Shown here: positions 19,409 through 27,712 of the stretch, in pieces
Position numbering within the stretch: the stretch's first letter is position 1
Layout of the letters: the number at the start of each line of letters is the position of its first letter
NCBI RefSeq assembly: GCF_014803405.1
Contig: NZ_JACYFG010000006.1
Coordinates: 813,501-877,500, forward strand
From: Pelagicoccus enzymogenes
Lineage (GTDB): Bacteria; Verrucomicrobiota; Verrucomicrobiia; Opitutales; Opitutaceae
Reading direction: 5' to 3'
Length of the DNA stretch: 64,000 nucleotides
Translations under genes and position numbers: made by a program
The notes under the pieces: generated by a model
What the model saw: the letters and a program-made list of their open reading frames with translations, nothing else
Databases searched by the model: none
What the model was told of the DNA's origin: nothing

Positions 19409-19438
19409 AGCCGAACCCCCAAAGGGTTCGGCTTTTTT
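19409..19438 (+). terminator. Rho-independent terminator
   Basis: A GCCGAACCC/GGGTTCGGC stem with a five-base loop is followed by six T residues, 28 bases after the stop of the preceding gene. Confidence 0.85.
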
Positions 19439-19440
19439 CT

Positions 19441-19592
19441 GGAGGGACGACTTCCACGTCGTCCGCAGATTTTGCCTAGCAAAAACAGATTCGCAAAAAT
19501 ACAACGAACCGCACTGTGGGATGCGGCCTTGCGTCGCGATTGTTGCCGTCCCCGATGATCGCGACACATGCCCGCTTCCCACGATCAACCAC
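19441..19592. repeat. Two REP-like palindromes between convergent genes
   Basis: GGACGAC-TTCCAC-GTCGTCC at 19445-19464 is a clean inverted repeat. From 19513 the word ACTGTGGGATGCGGCC matches the element at 12885 with one change, and it ends in CGCTTCCCACG near 19573-19583. Both look like dispersed repeats. Confidence 0.6.
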
Positions 19593-20606
19593 CTACAGTT
19601 CGTCCTTATATTTTCGATACAGTGCCCGAAACTGATAGTAGGTTAGCCCCAACTTATTCGCCGCGTCCTGCTGCTTGTATCCAGATTCCAACAATGCCTT
19701 TCGCAGCAAACTGATCTCCAGTGCCTTCACTTGATCATGCAAAGGTCGCGATAAATCCACCCCCGATCGCTCACCATCGTCCCGCTCCCTAGTCACATCC
19801 TCCTCCGCAAAAGGATTCACAAACGGATCAAACTCGATCTTCCGAATCTTTCCTCCTCCGCTGCGATAAACGCTGCGCTCCACCACATTCTTGAGCTCGC
19901 GCACATTGCCCGGCCAATCGTAGGCCTGCAAGCTGTCCAGAGCGGCCGCGCTAAAATCCGGCACTTCCGCCATCTCCAACTCCCGAGCCATTCCCGCCGC
20001 GAAGTGCATCGCGAGGTACTCGATGTCTTCCCTGCGCGATCTCAATGGCGGCAGGTAGAGCACGTCAAAGGAAAGGCGATCCAACAAGTCGCTCTTGAAC
20101 TTTCCATCCCGCGACATCGCGGAGAGATCCGCGTTGGTCGCCCCTACGATACGGGCGTTCACCTTCACCGAAGACGAACCACCCACCCGCTGGAAAACCC
20201 CGTACTCCACCGCCCGCAGGATCTTCTCCTGCACCGTCATGGAAACGAGCCCGATCTCGTCCAAAAAGAGAGTGCCCCCATCCGCCGCCTCGAAACGCCC
20301 TTCCCTCCGCTTGACCGCCCCTGTAAAGGCGCCCGCCTCATGACCGAAAAGCTCCGACTCTAGGACCGACTCCGACAAAGCCGCGCAGTTCAAAGCCACC
20401 AAAGGCCCCTGCCAACGTTGCGACAAAAAATGCAAACGGGCTGCCGCCAGTTCCTTACCCGTTCCCCGCTCGCCAATCAGCAGCACCGGCCGGTCGATCT
20501 TGGCCACCGCCGAGAGACGCTGCTGGAAATCCAGAAACGCCTCCGAAACCCCCAAAGCCTCCGGCAAGGCGCCCATCCCAAATTGCTCCGAATCGTCTTG
20601 GCTCAT
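19593..20606 (-). CDS. pspF: PspF-like sigma-54 activator of the phage-shock operon
   Basis: This enhancer-binding AAA+ protein of 337 residues has no N-terminal receiver domain, as in PspF. Walker A is GERGTGKE (residues 45-52), the sigma-54 contact loop GAFTGA is at 92-97, and Walker B is in GTLFLDEIG. The C-terminal Fis-type helix-turn-helix is ALLESGYKQQDAANKLGLTYYQF. It is divergent from pspA. In the known system PspA binds PspF to hold it inactive until membrane stress releases it. Confidence 0.93.
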   Translation of the reverse strand: MSQDDSEQFGMGALPEALGVSEAFLDFQQRLSAVAKIDRPVLLIGERGTGKELAAARLHFLSQRWQGPLVALNCAALSESVLESELFGHEAGAFTGAVKRREGRFEAADGGTLFLDEIGLVSMTVQEKILRAVEYGVFQRVGGSSSVKVNARIVGATNADLSAMSRDGKFKSDLLDRLSFDVLYLPPLRSRREDIEYLAMHFAAGMARELEMAEVPDFSAAALDSLQAYDWPGNVRELKNVVERSVYRSGGGKIRKIEFDPFVNPFAEEDVTRERDDGERSGVDLSRPLHDQVKALEISLLRKALLESGYKQQDAANKLGLTYYQFRALYRKYKDEL

Positions 20607-20789
20607 TTACTTGGCTTTTTTAGCCAAATACTGGCGAACTATACAACCAATTAGTTGTAACCTCTAAAAACCCAAGTGGGTTAAAATTTTTATCACTTTG
20701 ATTGTCAGTATTTTAAGTAAAACTACAAACAACTTGGCACGAGTCGTGATGTAGGAGAAGCATCACTTCAATTTAACCACGAAAACAAC
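20607..20789. promoter_or_regulatory. pspF-pspA intergenic control region
   Basis: This AT-rich spacer holds three inverted repeats: TTGGCTTTTTTAGCCAA about 20611-20627, TACAACCAATTAGTTGTA at 20642-20659 (one mismatched pair), and AACCCAAGTGGGTT at 20669-20682. The latter two lie about 55-95 bp upstream of the sigma-54-like promoter, where PspF upstream activating sites are expected. Confidence 0.6.
20735..20750 (+). promoter_or_regulatory. Candidate sigma-54 promoter of pspA
   Basis: TGGCACGAGTCGTGAT matches the -24 box TGGCACG perfectly. The -12 part reads GTGAT against the consensus TTGCW, keeping the spaced G but not the C. It is 40 bp upstream of the pspA ATG and fits the PspF gene next door. 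Confidence 0.6.
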
Positions 20790-21461
20790 ATGGGAATATT
20801 CACACGCTTCAAAGACATCGTCTCCGCCAACATCAACTCTATGCTCGATAAGGCGGAAGACCCTGAAAAAATGATCAAGCTGATGATCCAGGAAATGGAG
20901 GACACCTTGGTCGAAATCAAAGCCTCCTGCGCCCAGGCCATGGCCACCAAGTCCAAGGTTTCCCGCGCCCTCGACGACGTACAGTACCGCGTCGATGACT
21001 GGGAAAACAAGGCCCGCCTCGCCATCAGCAAGGGACGCGAAGACTTGGCCCGCGAGGCCCTCGCCGAAAAGCGCGTCTTCGCCGACGAGCACGACCGCCT
21101 CACCAAGGAAATCAGCCAGCTCGAAGGCATCGTCGCCAAGTACCAAAGCGACATCAAGCAGCTCGAGGAAAAGCTCACCAACGCTCGCAAGAAGCACCAG
21201 ATCCTTTTGCAGCGCCACACCCAGGCCCAGAAGAGCTACAAGGCTCAGAGCGTGCTGCGCAAGAACGACAACGTCGACGCCTTCGCTCGCTTCGACGCCT
21301 TCGAGAACCGCATCGAGCGCATGGAAGCGGACGCCCAGCTGGTCAACGCCAAGGCCCGCCCCTCGCTCGAGGACGAATTCTCCAAGCTGGAAGGCGACGA
21401 GTCGCTGGAAAACGAACTTGCCGCCCTCAAGGCCGAGATCGAGAATAAGAAGGCTCAGTAG
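20790..21461 (+). CDS. pspA: Phage shock protein A (PspA/IM30 family)
   Basis: PspA is a peripheral inner-membrane protein of the ESCRT-III-like family that repairs stressed membranes and restrains PspF. The 223-residue protein is almost wholly helical coiled coil. It begins MGIFTRFKDIVSANINSMLD with the amphipathic membrane helix, then DPEKMIKLMIQEMEDTLVEI, a core PspA motif. Length is normal. It is first in a plus-strand operon with pspB and pspC. A purine-rich RBS is weak, but the start is fixed by the conserved N-terminus. Confidence 0.95.
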   Translation: MGIFTRFKDIVSANINSMLDKAEDPEKMIKLMIQEMEDTLVEIKASCAQAMATKSKVSRALDDVQYRVDDWENKARLAISKGREDLAREALAEKRVFADEHDRLTKEISQLEGIVAKYQSDIKQLEEKLTNARKKHQILLQRHTQAQKSYKAQSVLRKNDNVDAFARFDAFENRIERMEADAQLVNAKARPSLEDEFSKLEGDESLENELAALKAEIENKKAQ

Positions 21462-21514
21462 CAACGGCCTCCGCGAACCTCACTCACCTCAATCCTCCGA
21501 CCCTTGCCCATAAA

Positions 21515-21730
21515 ATGAGAGTGGAAATACTCATCTTCCTCATCCCAATCGTCGCCATCATCTGCGGCACCATCATCTCGCTCACTAAAAACAAGCGAGA
21601 GCACGAAAGGGCACGGGGCAGTTCGCTGAACGAGGAAGAAACCCGCATCATGCAGGAGCTTCACCAATCGCTCAGCAAAATGGAGAAACGAGTCGAGGCT
21701 CTGGAGACCATCATCATCAACAAGAAGTAG
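21515..21730 (+). CDS. pspB: Phage shock protein B-like membrane protein
   Basis: The 71-residue protein has one N-terminal membrane helix (MRVEILIFLIPIVAIICGTII), followed by a basic stretch and a coiled coil (EEETRIMQELHQSLSKMEKRV). This is the architecture of PspB, which with PspC senses membrane stress and recruits PspA. The gene position between pspA and pspC supports the name. Confidence 0.85.
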   Translation: MRVEILIFLIPIVAIICGTIISLTKNKREHERARGSSLNEEETRIMQELHQSLSKMEKRVEALETIIINKK

Positions 21731-21765
21731 TAGTCGCTACGCCAATACATAAGAATCGCTCAGCC

Positions 21766-22146
21766 ATGAGAAAAACACTTTATCGCTCCCGGAACCGAGT
21801 CATCTTCGGTATCTGCCAGGGCCTCGCCGACCACTTCGACCTATCCGTCGTTTGGATACGCCTCGGCCTCGTAGCCATCTCGCTCTTCTCCGGGATCTTT
21901 CCCTTCCCCATCTTCTACGTGATCGCCGCCTTCATCATCAAGGAGGAGCCCCTTCACGAACAAAAAGAGGAACCGAAAGACTTCTACGAGGAGGATTACT
22001 TCGAGACCAACGTTTCCGCCCGCACCCTCAGCCTGCGGCGCTTGAAGAACCGCTTCGACTCCATCGAATCCCGCATCCGCCGCATGGAGAACTACGTGAC
22101 CAACAAGTCCTACGACTGGGAACGCCGCTTCAACTCCGGCCAGTAG
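21766..22146 (+). CDS. pspC: Phage shock protein C (PspC domain)
   Basis: The PspC domain is at residues 1-65: MRKTLYRSRNRVIFGICQG with LADHFDLSVVWIRLG, then a hydrophobic segment IFPFPIFYVIAAFIIK. The C-terminal half is cytoplasmic and helical (RRLKNRFDSIESRIRRMENY), as in PspC proteins that bind PspA. Length 126 residues is normal. It ends the core psp operon. Confidence 0.93.
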   Translation: MRKTLYRSRNRVIFGICQGLADHFDLSVVWIRLGLVAISLFSGIFPFPIFYVIAAFIIKEEPLHEQKEEPKDFYEEDYFETNVSARTLSLRRLKNRFDSIESRIRRMENYVTNKSYDWERRFNSGQ

Positions 22147-22274
22147 CCTAAGGTGGATCGGCCGCTCCGCGGGCGATACCTCCCATCCAACGCTTCCAAA
22201 AATCCAAAGTCCCGCAAACGGGCGCCAGAGCTACTGCTTTGCCCGCCCGCAAGACTCCACCACCCTCGACAATA

Positions 22275-22736
22275 ATGAAATCACTCGCCACTCGAGCGCT
22301 CCTGCTCCTCGCCGCTTCCGGCCTGAGTCTTTTCACGCTCCTGAAGACTCACGGCACCCCCGGCGAAACCGACGCCCCCATCCCGTATTCAACGATTGGA
22401 CACGGCCCCAGCATCCTCTTGCTGCACGACTCCTCCACCGCCGACCTCGACTGGGCCGAGACCGCTCGCCGCCTCTCCACCCGCTTCGAAGTCACCCTCG
22501 TCGACATATCCAAGATCATCCACGACCACCAAGGCATCCGCCAGCTCCGCCAAACGCTCGCCAAGCTCGACATCGACGACAGCCATATCGCCGGCTCGGC
22601 CAACGGAAACAAGTTCGCCCTGCGCTACGCCCTCTCCTTCCCCCAGGAGAGCCACCACTTCGTACTTCCTCAAAATAGCGAGGACCTGCAAATCCTCGCC
22701 GACATCGTTAACTCAACACCCTTTTGCAAATCATGA
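22275..22736 (+). CDS. Short alpha/beta-hydrolase-like protein, probably catalytically dead
   Basis: The ATG at 22275 begins a signal-anchor-like segment (MKSLATRALLLLAASGLSLF); an upstream in-frame ATG at 22239 adds twelve unlikely residues. The 153-residue protein shows the first half of an alpha/beta hydrolase: IGHGPSILLLHDSSTADLDW, then DDSHIAGSANGNKFALRYAL. In the nucleophile-elbow pattern GxSxG it has G-S-A-N-G, so the Ser position is Ala. The lid and His regions are missing, so it is a truncated or repurposed form. It follows pspC after 128 bp on the same strand and overlaps the next gene. Confidence 0.55.
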   Translation: MKSLATRALLLLAASGLSLFTLLKTHGTPGETDAPIPYSTIGHGPSILLLHDSSTADLDWAETARRLSTRFEVTLVDISKIIHDHQGIRQLRQTLAKLDIDDSHIAGSANGNKFALRYALSFPQESHHFVLPQNSEDLQILADIVNSTPFCKS

Positions 22737-22960
22737 ACGGACAAGGAACCGCCGGAAACGTCATCGCCGCCCTCTGTAGCTTTTTCATCCCAGGCCTCGG
22801 CCAGCTGCTGCAAGGCCGCGTGCTCGCCGCCCTCTGCCACTTCGTTTTCGCCTGGTTGCTCTGGTTCATCCTGCTAGGATGGGTCGTCCACCTCTGGTCC
22901 ATCATCAGCGCCGCCACCTACGAGGCCCCCGAACGCGTCCGCTACCGCTACTGCAGGTAG
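22733..22960 (+). CDS. Small two-helix membrane protein at the end of the psp cluster
   Basis: The ATG at 22733 shares ATGA with the stop of the previous gene, so translation is coupled. The 75-residue product has a hydrophobic segment with SFFIPGLGQLLQGRVLAALC and a second helix FVFAWLLWFILLGWVVHLW. The FIPGLGQLLQGR pattern is typical of small TM2-like membrane proteins. Function is unknown; coupling and position suggest an envelope role with the psp genes. Confidence 0.7.
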   Translation: MNGQGTAGNVIAALCSFFIPGLGQLLQGRVLAALCHFVFAWLLWFILLGWVVHLWSIISAATYEAPERVRYRYCR

Positions 22961-23017
22961 TGATGTTCGAAAGAAACAAAATTGTGGGAGCGCGCTCGTC
23001 ACACCAATCACTTCCCA

Positions 23018-23048
23018 AAAGGCCCGGTTCACCTCCGGGCCTTTCTTA
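23018..23048 (+). terminator. Terminator of the psp gene cluster
   Basis: The stem AAAGGCCCGG/CCGGGCCTTT with a seven-base loop is followed by CTT. It lies about 60 bp after the last gene and closes the plus-strand cluster. Confidence 0.75.
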
Positions 23049-23148
23049 CGTTCAGACTAGGAACCCCTAGCAAAATCCGCTCGCCTTCCCTTCCCTCACT
23101 CCTGCCCCCATCGCCCTTACCGACAAACCAATACCTTCCCAAGGCCCC

Positions 23149-26100
23149 ATGCCATCCACCAGCCGACGCGCCCTCGCCTGCCTGCTCTCTCTTGCCCTCG
23201 CGCTTCCCCTATTCGGAGCCTCCCAACTCGAGAAACTCGGCCGCGGCCTCGTCGCCGTACGTACCAGCGAAACATCCGTCTACCTGAGCTGGCGCCTGCT
23301 GGGCGACGAACCCGTCGACACCCTTTTCAATGTCTACCGAGCCAGCGGTGACGGCATCGCCACCAAGCTCAACGTCTCCCCCATCGGCGACTCTACCAAC
23401 TTCGTCGACAACGATGCCCCCGACAGCGAAACCCTCCACTACTACGTGCGAGCCATCATCGCCGGAACCAAACTGTCGCCCAGCGAGCCCGCTACCGTCG
23501 CAGCCAACGCTCCCATCCAGCAATACCTGCGCATCCCCCTCAACATCCCCGCCGGCGGCACCACCCCCGACAACGTCAACTACAGCTACTCCGCAAACGA
23601 CTGCTCCGTGGCCGACCTCGACAACGACGGCGAGTACGAAATCATCGTCAAGTGGGAGCCCTCCAACGCCAAGGACAACTCCCAGTCCGGCCACACCGGC
23701 AACGTCATCCTCGACGCTTACGAGTTCGACGGCACCCAGCTCTGGCGGCTCGACCTCGGCGTCAACGTCCGGGCCGGCGCCCACTACACCCAATTTCTCG
23801 CTTACGACTTCGACGGTGACGGGCAAGCCGAACTCGCCCTGCGCACCTGCGAAGGCTCCAAGGACGCCACCGGCGCCTACATCGCCAAGCCCGAGCTCTT
23901 TTCCGGCACCCGCCCCGACATCGACCACAGCGCCGACCGCCGCAACAACAGCGGCTACGTCGTAACCGGCCCCGAATTCATCACCGTCTTCGACGGCAAA
24001 ACCGGAGCCGAGCTGGCCACCACCCTCTACGTCCCGCAACGCGTCCCCGGCACCTTCTTCCCCAGCTCCTCCCAAGCCGAGGCCATCTGGGGCGACAACT
24101 ACGGCAACCGCATGGACCGCTTCCTCGCCACCGTCGCCTACCTCGACGGCGCCAAACCCAGCATGGTCTTCTGCCGCGGCTACTACAAAGGCCGCAACGG
24201 CGTTCCCGGACGCACCGCCCTCGCCGCCTTCGACTGGCGAGACGGCGCCCTCAGCCAACGCTGGACCTTCGATACCTATCAAAACGCGGAAAACGACTCC
24301 TACCGCGGACAAGGCGCCCACTCCGTCACCGTGGGCGACGTCGACAACGACGGCAAAGACGAGATCGTCTACGGAGCCTGCACCATCGACGACGACGGCA
24401 CCGGCCTCTACTCCACCGGCATCGGTCACGGCGACGCCCTCCACCTTTCCGACATGGACCCCAGCCGCCCAGGACTGGAAATCTGGATGCCGCACGAGGA
24501 AATCGGCACCTATGGCCCCCACGGCTCCGAGCTGCACGACGCCAAAACCGGCGAAGTGCTCTACAGTGTCAGCGGCGAAAACTCCGACGTGGGCCGCGGC
24601 ATGGCCGCCGACATCGACCCGCGCCACCTCGGCTACGAAACCTGGGCCTCGCGTGGCGGCCTCAACAACGCCAGCGGCACCAATATTTCCAGCCGCCGCC
24701 CTAGCTCCATCAACTTCGCCTGCTATTGGGACGGCGACCTCCTGCGCGAAATCCTCGACGGTACCACTATCTCCAAATGGGACTGGGAAAACGAACGCCT
24801 CAACGCCCTCCTCTCGCCCGAAGGCGTTTCCTCAAACAATAGCACCAAAGCCACCCCCACCCTCTCCGCCGACCTCTACGGCGACTGGCGCGAAGAAGTC
24901 GTCTGGCGCGAAAACGACAGCTCCGCCCTGCGCGTCTACACGACCACCATCCCAACCAGCCATCGCGTTCGCACGCTCATGCACGACCGCCAATACCGCG
25001 TAGCGATATCCTGGCAGAACACCGCTTACAACCAGCCGCCACATCCCAGCTTTTACCTCGGCGAAGGCATGCAACCTCCTCCCACTCCCGAGCTTGAGCT
25101 CGTAGGCAGCGGCGTACCCAGCCAGCAACTACACCCAGAGGAAAAATTCGCCGCCTGGCTATTGAGCATGAACCTGCCCGAAGACTCGGATCCCGCAAGC
25201 GACCCTCACGGCACCGGCTTCACGTTGCTCGAGCAATACGCGTTCGCCCTCGACGAAAACCCTGAACCCGTATCCATCGACTGGAAACAACCTGCTCCGC
25301 AAACCATCGAAATCTCGACTCCCCGCGACGAGTTCGACTACATCCTCCAACACTCGGATAACCTGCAAACTTGGAATTCCAGCCCCGTCATTATGGGTGG
25401 ACCACAAACCGTCGCTCTCCCCGCCAACAGCTCCACCTCGTTCGCAAGCTTCTACCGAGTGGCCACCACCAAAGTCGAAGAATACAACGCCTTCCCCACC
25501 GTCACCCTGAGCTCACCCGCCTCCGGCCAAACCTTCAGCGAAGGCGATACCATCACCTTCGCCGCCGAAGCAAGCGACTCAGACGGTGCAATCGCCAACC
25601 TGGAACTCCTCCTCAACGGCGAAACCTATGCCACCTTCGCTCAAGCCCCCTTCACCGCCGACTGGACCAGCGTCGGCGACGGCGGCCAAGAGCTCCGAGC
25701 CATCGCCACCGACAACCAAGGCGCCAAAGGCTACGCCACCCCACTCATCTTCTACGTCGTCTCAAACAGCTCGAACGAAGGCACCCTCTACCCCGCCGAA
25801 ACCGCCACCCGAGTGGGAGGCGTCGACGAATCCAGCAACGCTGGCTTCAACGGCAGCGGCTACATCAATTTCGACTCCACCGGTACCAGCCTCACCTTTT
25901 CCAACGTCGATGGCGGCAACGGCGGCAGCCACACCCTCAAGTTCCGATTCGCCCTCGGAGCCGCCGAGAGTCGCAGCGGCCAGCTAACCGTCAACGGCAG
26001 CAGCCAAACCATAACCTTCCCCAGCACCGGCTCTTGGACCACTTGGGAACAGCACGAAGTCACCGTAACGCTCAATGCCGGAGCGAGCAATACCATTTCC

Positions 26101-26163
26101 CTCAGCTCCAACGGCCAAGACCTCGCCAATATCGACGAACTCCTCGTCGCCGTCGCCGAATAA
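23149..26163 (+). CDS. Rhamnogalacturonan lyase (PL11) with Ig-like and CBM35-like modules
   Basis: This secreted 1004-residue enzyme cleaves rhamnogalacturonan I of pectin by beta-elimination. It starts with a signal peptide (RRALACLLSLALALPLFGA). The PL11 catalytic beta-propeller (about 25-640) includes SVADLDNDGEYEIIVKWEPS, YDFDGDGQAELALRT and VGDVDNDGKDEIVYGA, the calcium-binding DxDxDG loops typical of YesW/YesX. After a linker come a bacterial Ig-like domain (TLSSPASGQTFSEGDTI, about 780-865) and a C-terminal CBM35-like module (about 870-1004). The extra modules suggest binding to cell-wall material. No TonB receptor gene is adjacent. Confidence 0.93.
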   Translation: MPSTSRRALACLLSLALALPLFGASQLEKLGRGLVAVRTSETSVYLSWRLLGDEPVDTLFNVYRASGDGIATKLNVSPIGDSTNFVDNDAPDSETLHYYVRAIIAGTKLSPSEPATVAANAPIQQYLRIPLNIPAGGTTPDNVNYSYSANDCSVADLDNDGEYEIIVKWEPSNAKDNSQSGHTGNVILDAYEFDGTQLWRLDLGVNVRAGAHYTQFLAYDFDGDGQAELALRTCEGSKDATGAYIAKPELFSGTRPDIDHSADRRNNSGYVVTGPEFITVFDGKTGAELATTLYVPQRVPGTFFPSSSQAEAIWGDNYGNRMDRFLATVAYLDGAKPSMVFCRGYYKGRNGVPGRTALAAFDWRDGALSQRWTFDTYQNAENDSYRGQGAHSVTVGDVDNDGKDEIVYGACTIDDDGTGLYSTGIGHGDALHLSDMDPSRPGLEIWMPHEEIGTYGPHGSELHDAKTGEVLYSVSGENSDVGRGMAADIDPRHLGYETWASRGGLNNASGTNISSRRPSSINFACYWDGDLLREILDGTTISKWDWENERLNALLSPEGVSSNNSTKATPTLSADLYGDWREEVVWRENDSSALRVYTTTIPTSHRVRTLMHDRQYRVAISWQNTAYNQPPHPSFYLGEGMQPPPTPELELVGSGVPSQQLHPEEKFAAWLLSMNLPEDSDPASDPHGTGFTLLEQYAFALDENPEPVSIDWKQPAPQTIEISTPRDEFDYILQHSDNLQTWNSSPVIMGGPQTVALPANSSTSFASFYRVATTKVEEYNAFPTVTLSSPASGQTFSEGDTITFAAEASDSDGAIANLELLLNGETYATFAQAPFTADWTSVGDGGQELRAIATDNQGAKGYATPLIFYVVSNSSNEGTLYPAETATRVGGVDESSNAGFNGSGYINFDSTGTSLTFSNVDGGNGGSHTLKFRFALGAAESRSGQLTVNGSSQTITFPSTGSWTTWEQHEVTVTLNAGASNTISLSSNGQDLANIDELLVAVAE

Positions 26164-26216
26164 ACACCCGTTTCGCATAGAGCGAGCGACCTTGGTCGCG
26201 ATCACTCCCACAAGGT
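26164..26216. repeat. REP-like palindrome between convergent genes
   Basis: GCGACCTTGGTCGCGAT at 26186-26202 contains the inverted repeat GCGACC/GGTCGC. The same 17 bases occur at 60341-60357 after pyrB. Confidence 0.6.
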
Positions 26217-27701
26217 CTACGTATTTATAAACTGGTTACACAAACCCAGATCCTCGCAAAACGCGCGCTCCGCGCGACGCCTTTCCTTCACGTCCTGCAG
26301 TCGCAACAAATAAGCCGGATGAAACGTCACCACCACCGCGTAGGGTAGACCGGGATCATCATGCAAGCCTCGCTCCTGCGTCACCGACACCGGCCGGCCC
26401 AGGATCGCCGACGCCGCCGTGCTTCCCAAACAAAGCACCACCTCCGGACGTACCTGCTCCAACTCCCGCTGTAACCACGGCTTACAAGCATGCACCTCTT
26501 TCGCGTCCGGCTTCTGATGCAAACGCACCTTGCCGGAAGGACGCCACTTAAAATGCTTAACCGCATTGGTAACATACGCGTCATCTCGATTGATCCCTAC
26601 CACCTGCAAAGCATCGTCCAGTAACTCGCCCGCCGGTCCCACAAAGGGCTTGCCAGCGATATCCTCCCGATCCCCAGGCTGCTCGCCCACAATCATCAAC
26701 CGAGCATCAAAGCGTCCCTCGCCAAAAACAACCTGCGTCGCACGCTCGTACAAGGGACAGGCCTGGCACCCTTGAGACAACTCCCGCATTGTCTCCATCG
26801 ACTGCCCCTCACTACGCAACCGCACCTCGTCCGCCGATCGCAGAAGCCCGCGCTCGCGACCGTCGGGAGCCCCTTTCGGCCGTCGAGCGCTCACCCTCTC
26901 GTTCTCCTCCAGCTCCTTCTTCATCTTCTCCGAGCGGCCATAGGAGCCGCTCGAAAGCTCGGCGATCAAGCTAGCTTCCGGCAAGTTCTTCCAGTACCGC
27001 CGCGGCATCTCCCGCTCCATCATGGAGATATTGAGCCGAGACGGGTTAAAAATACTAGCGTAGTACTTCAGCCAATACGCTTCCAAATCGTCCTCAGCAG
27101 GAGCATCTCCCCGCGACGCTCCCTCGCTAAACCTCAATTCGCGCCCATCCCAGTGCACACAGGTGCGCGGCGTCAGGATGGACCAATCCATAGAAGCGAA
27201 GCGATCCCGAAAAAACGGAGCCGCCAGCCGCACCACATCATGCACCGGTTCGTACCAGGCCACGAACTGCTCGCGGCCCGCATCTTCAGCCGTAGCAGCC
27301 ACCTTCCGAAACCGCACAAAGGCAGTCATTTTGTGACGCTCTCGCCGCACCGCTTTTTCTTTGAGCTCGAAACTCCTCACGTCCGCATCGTTGGCGCGAT
27401 GCAGCAGTTGACGCTCTCCACCGCGGGCCATCCGCCAAAGCATCCGATACAAAAGTCCCCACGTATCCGAGTCATCATGACATGCTACCACCGCTGCTCG
27501 ACTTAAAAAGCTCTCCGACACCCTGCCCCGCCCGCTCACAGCTTTTTCGAATTGAACCTCCTCTGCAAAACCAAGACTAAGCTCAGCCTCCGGCGGTTCG
27601 TTCCACACCACCCTTTCGGGAGGAATCATCTTGGCAAGCAATTCCCGAGCAGCCGATCGCCACTCCTCGAAATCACCCGCCTCAACATGTATCCGACCCA
27701 C
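26217..27701 (-). CDS. UdgX-type uracil-DNA glycosylase fused to DUF4130
   Basis: The protein of 494 residues has two parts. The N-terminal DUF4130 domain (about 80-260) contains YRMLWRMARGGERQLLHRAN and DWSILTPRTCVHWDG. The C-terminal uracil-DNA glycosylase (about 310-490) contains CQACPLYERATQVVFGEG, VGEQPGDREDIAGKPFVGPA and VTFHPAYLLRL. The segment KVRLHQKP after AVKHFKWRPSG matches the KRRIH loop of UdgX, whose His forms a covalent link to uracil-containing DNA. The GTG at 27701 lies 11 bp after the radical-SAM gene stop, so they form one operon. Confidence 0.9.
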   Translation of the reverse strand: MGRIHVEAGDFEEWRSAARELLAKMIPPERVVWNEPPEAELSLGFAEEVQFEKAVSGRGRVSESFLSRAAVVACHDDSDTWGLLYRMLWRMARGGERQLLHRANDADVRSFELKEKAVRRERHKMTAFVRFRKVAATAEDAGREQFVAWYEPVHDVVRLAAPFFRDRFASMDWSILTPRTCVHWDGRELRFSEGASRGDAPAEDDLEAYWLKYYASIFNPSRLNISMMEREMPRRYWKNLPEASLIAELSSGSYGRSEKMKKELEENERVSARRPKGAPDGRERGLLRSADEVRLRSEGQSMETMRELSQGCQACPLYERATQVVFGEGRFDARLMIVGEQPGDREDIAGKPFVGPAGELLDDALQVVGINRDDAYVTNAVKHFKWRPSGKVRLHQKPDAKEVHACKPWLQRELEQVRPEVVLCLGSTAASAILGRPVSVTQERGLHDDPGLPYAVVVTFHPAYLLRLQDVKERRRAERAFCEDLGLCNQFINT

Positions 27702-27712
27702 AATGACAACTG

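Noticed and set aside
23209-24627. Long minus-strand frame opposite the PL11 gene
   Set aside because: It is Gly/Ala/Val-rich shadow sequence without domains; the plus-strand enzyme explains the region.
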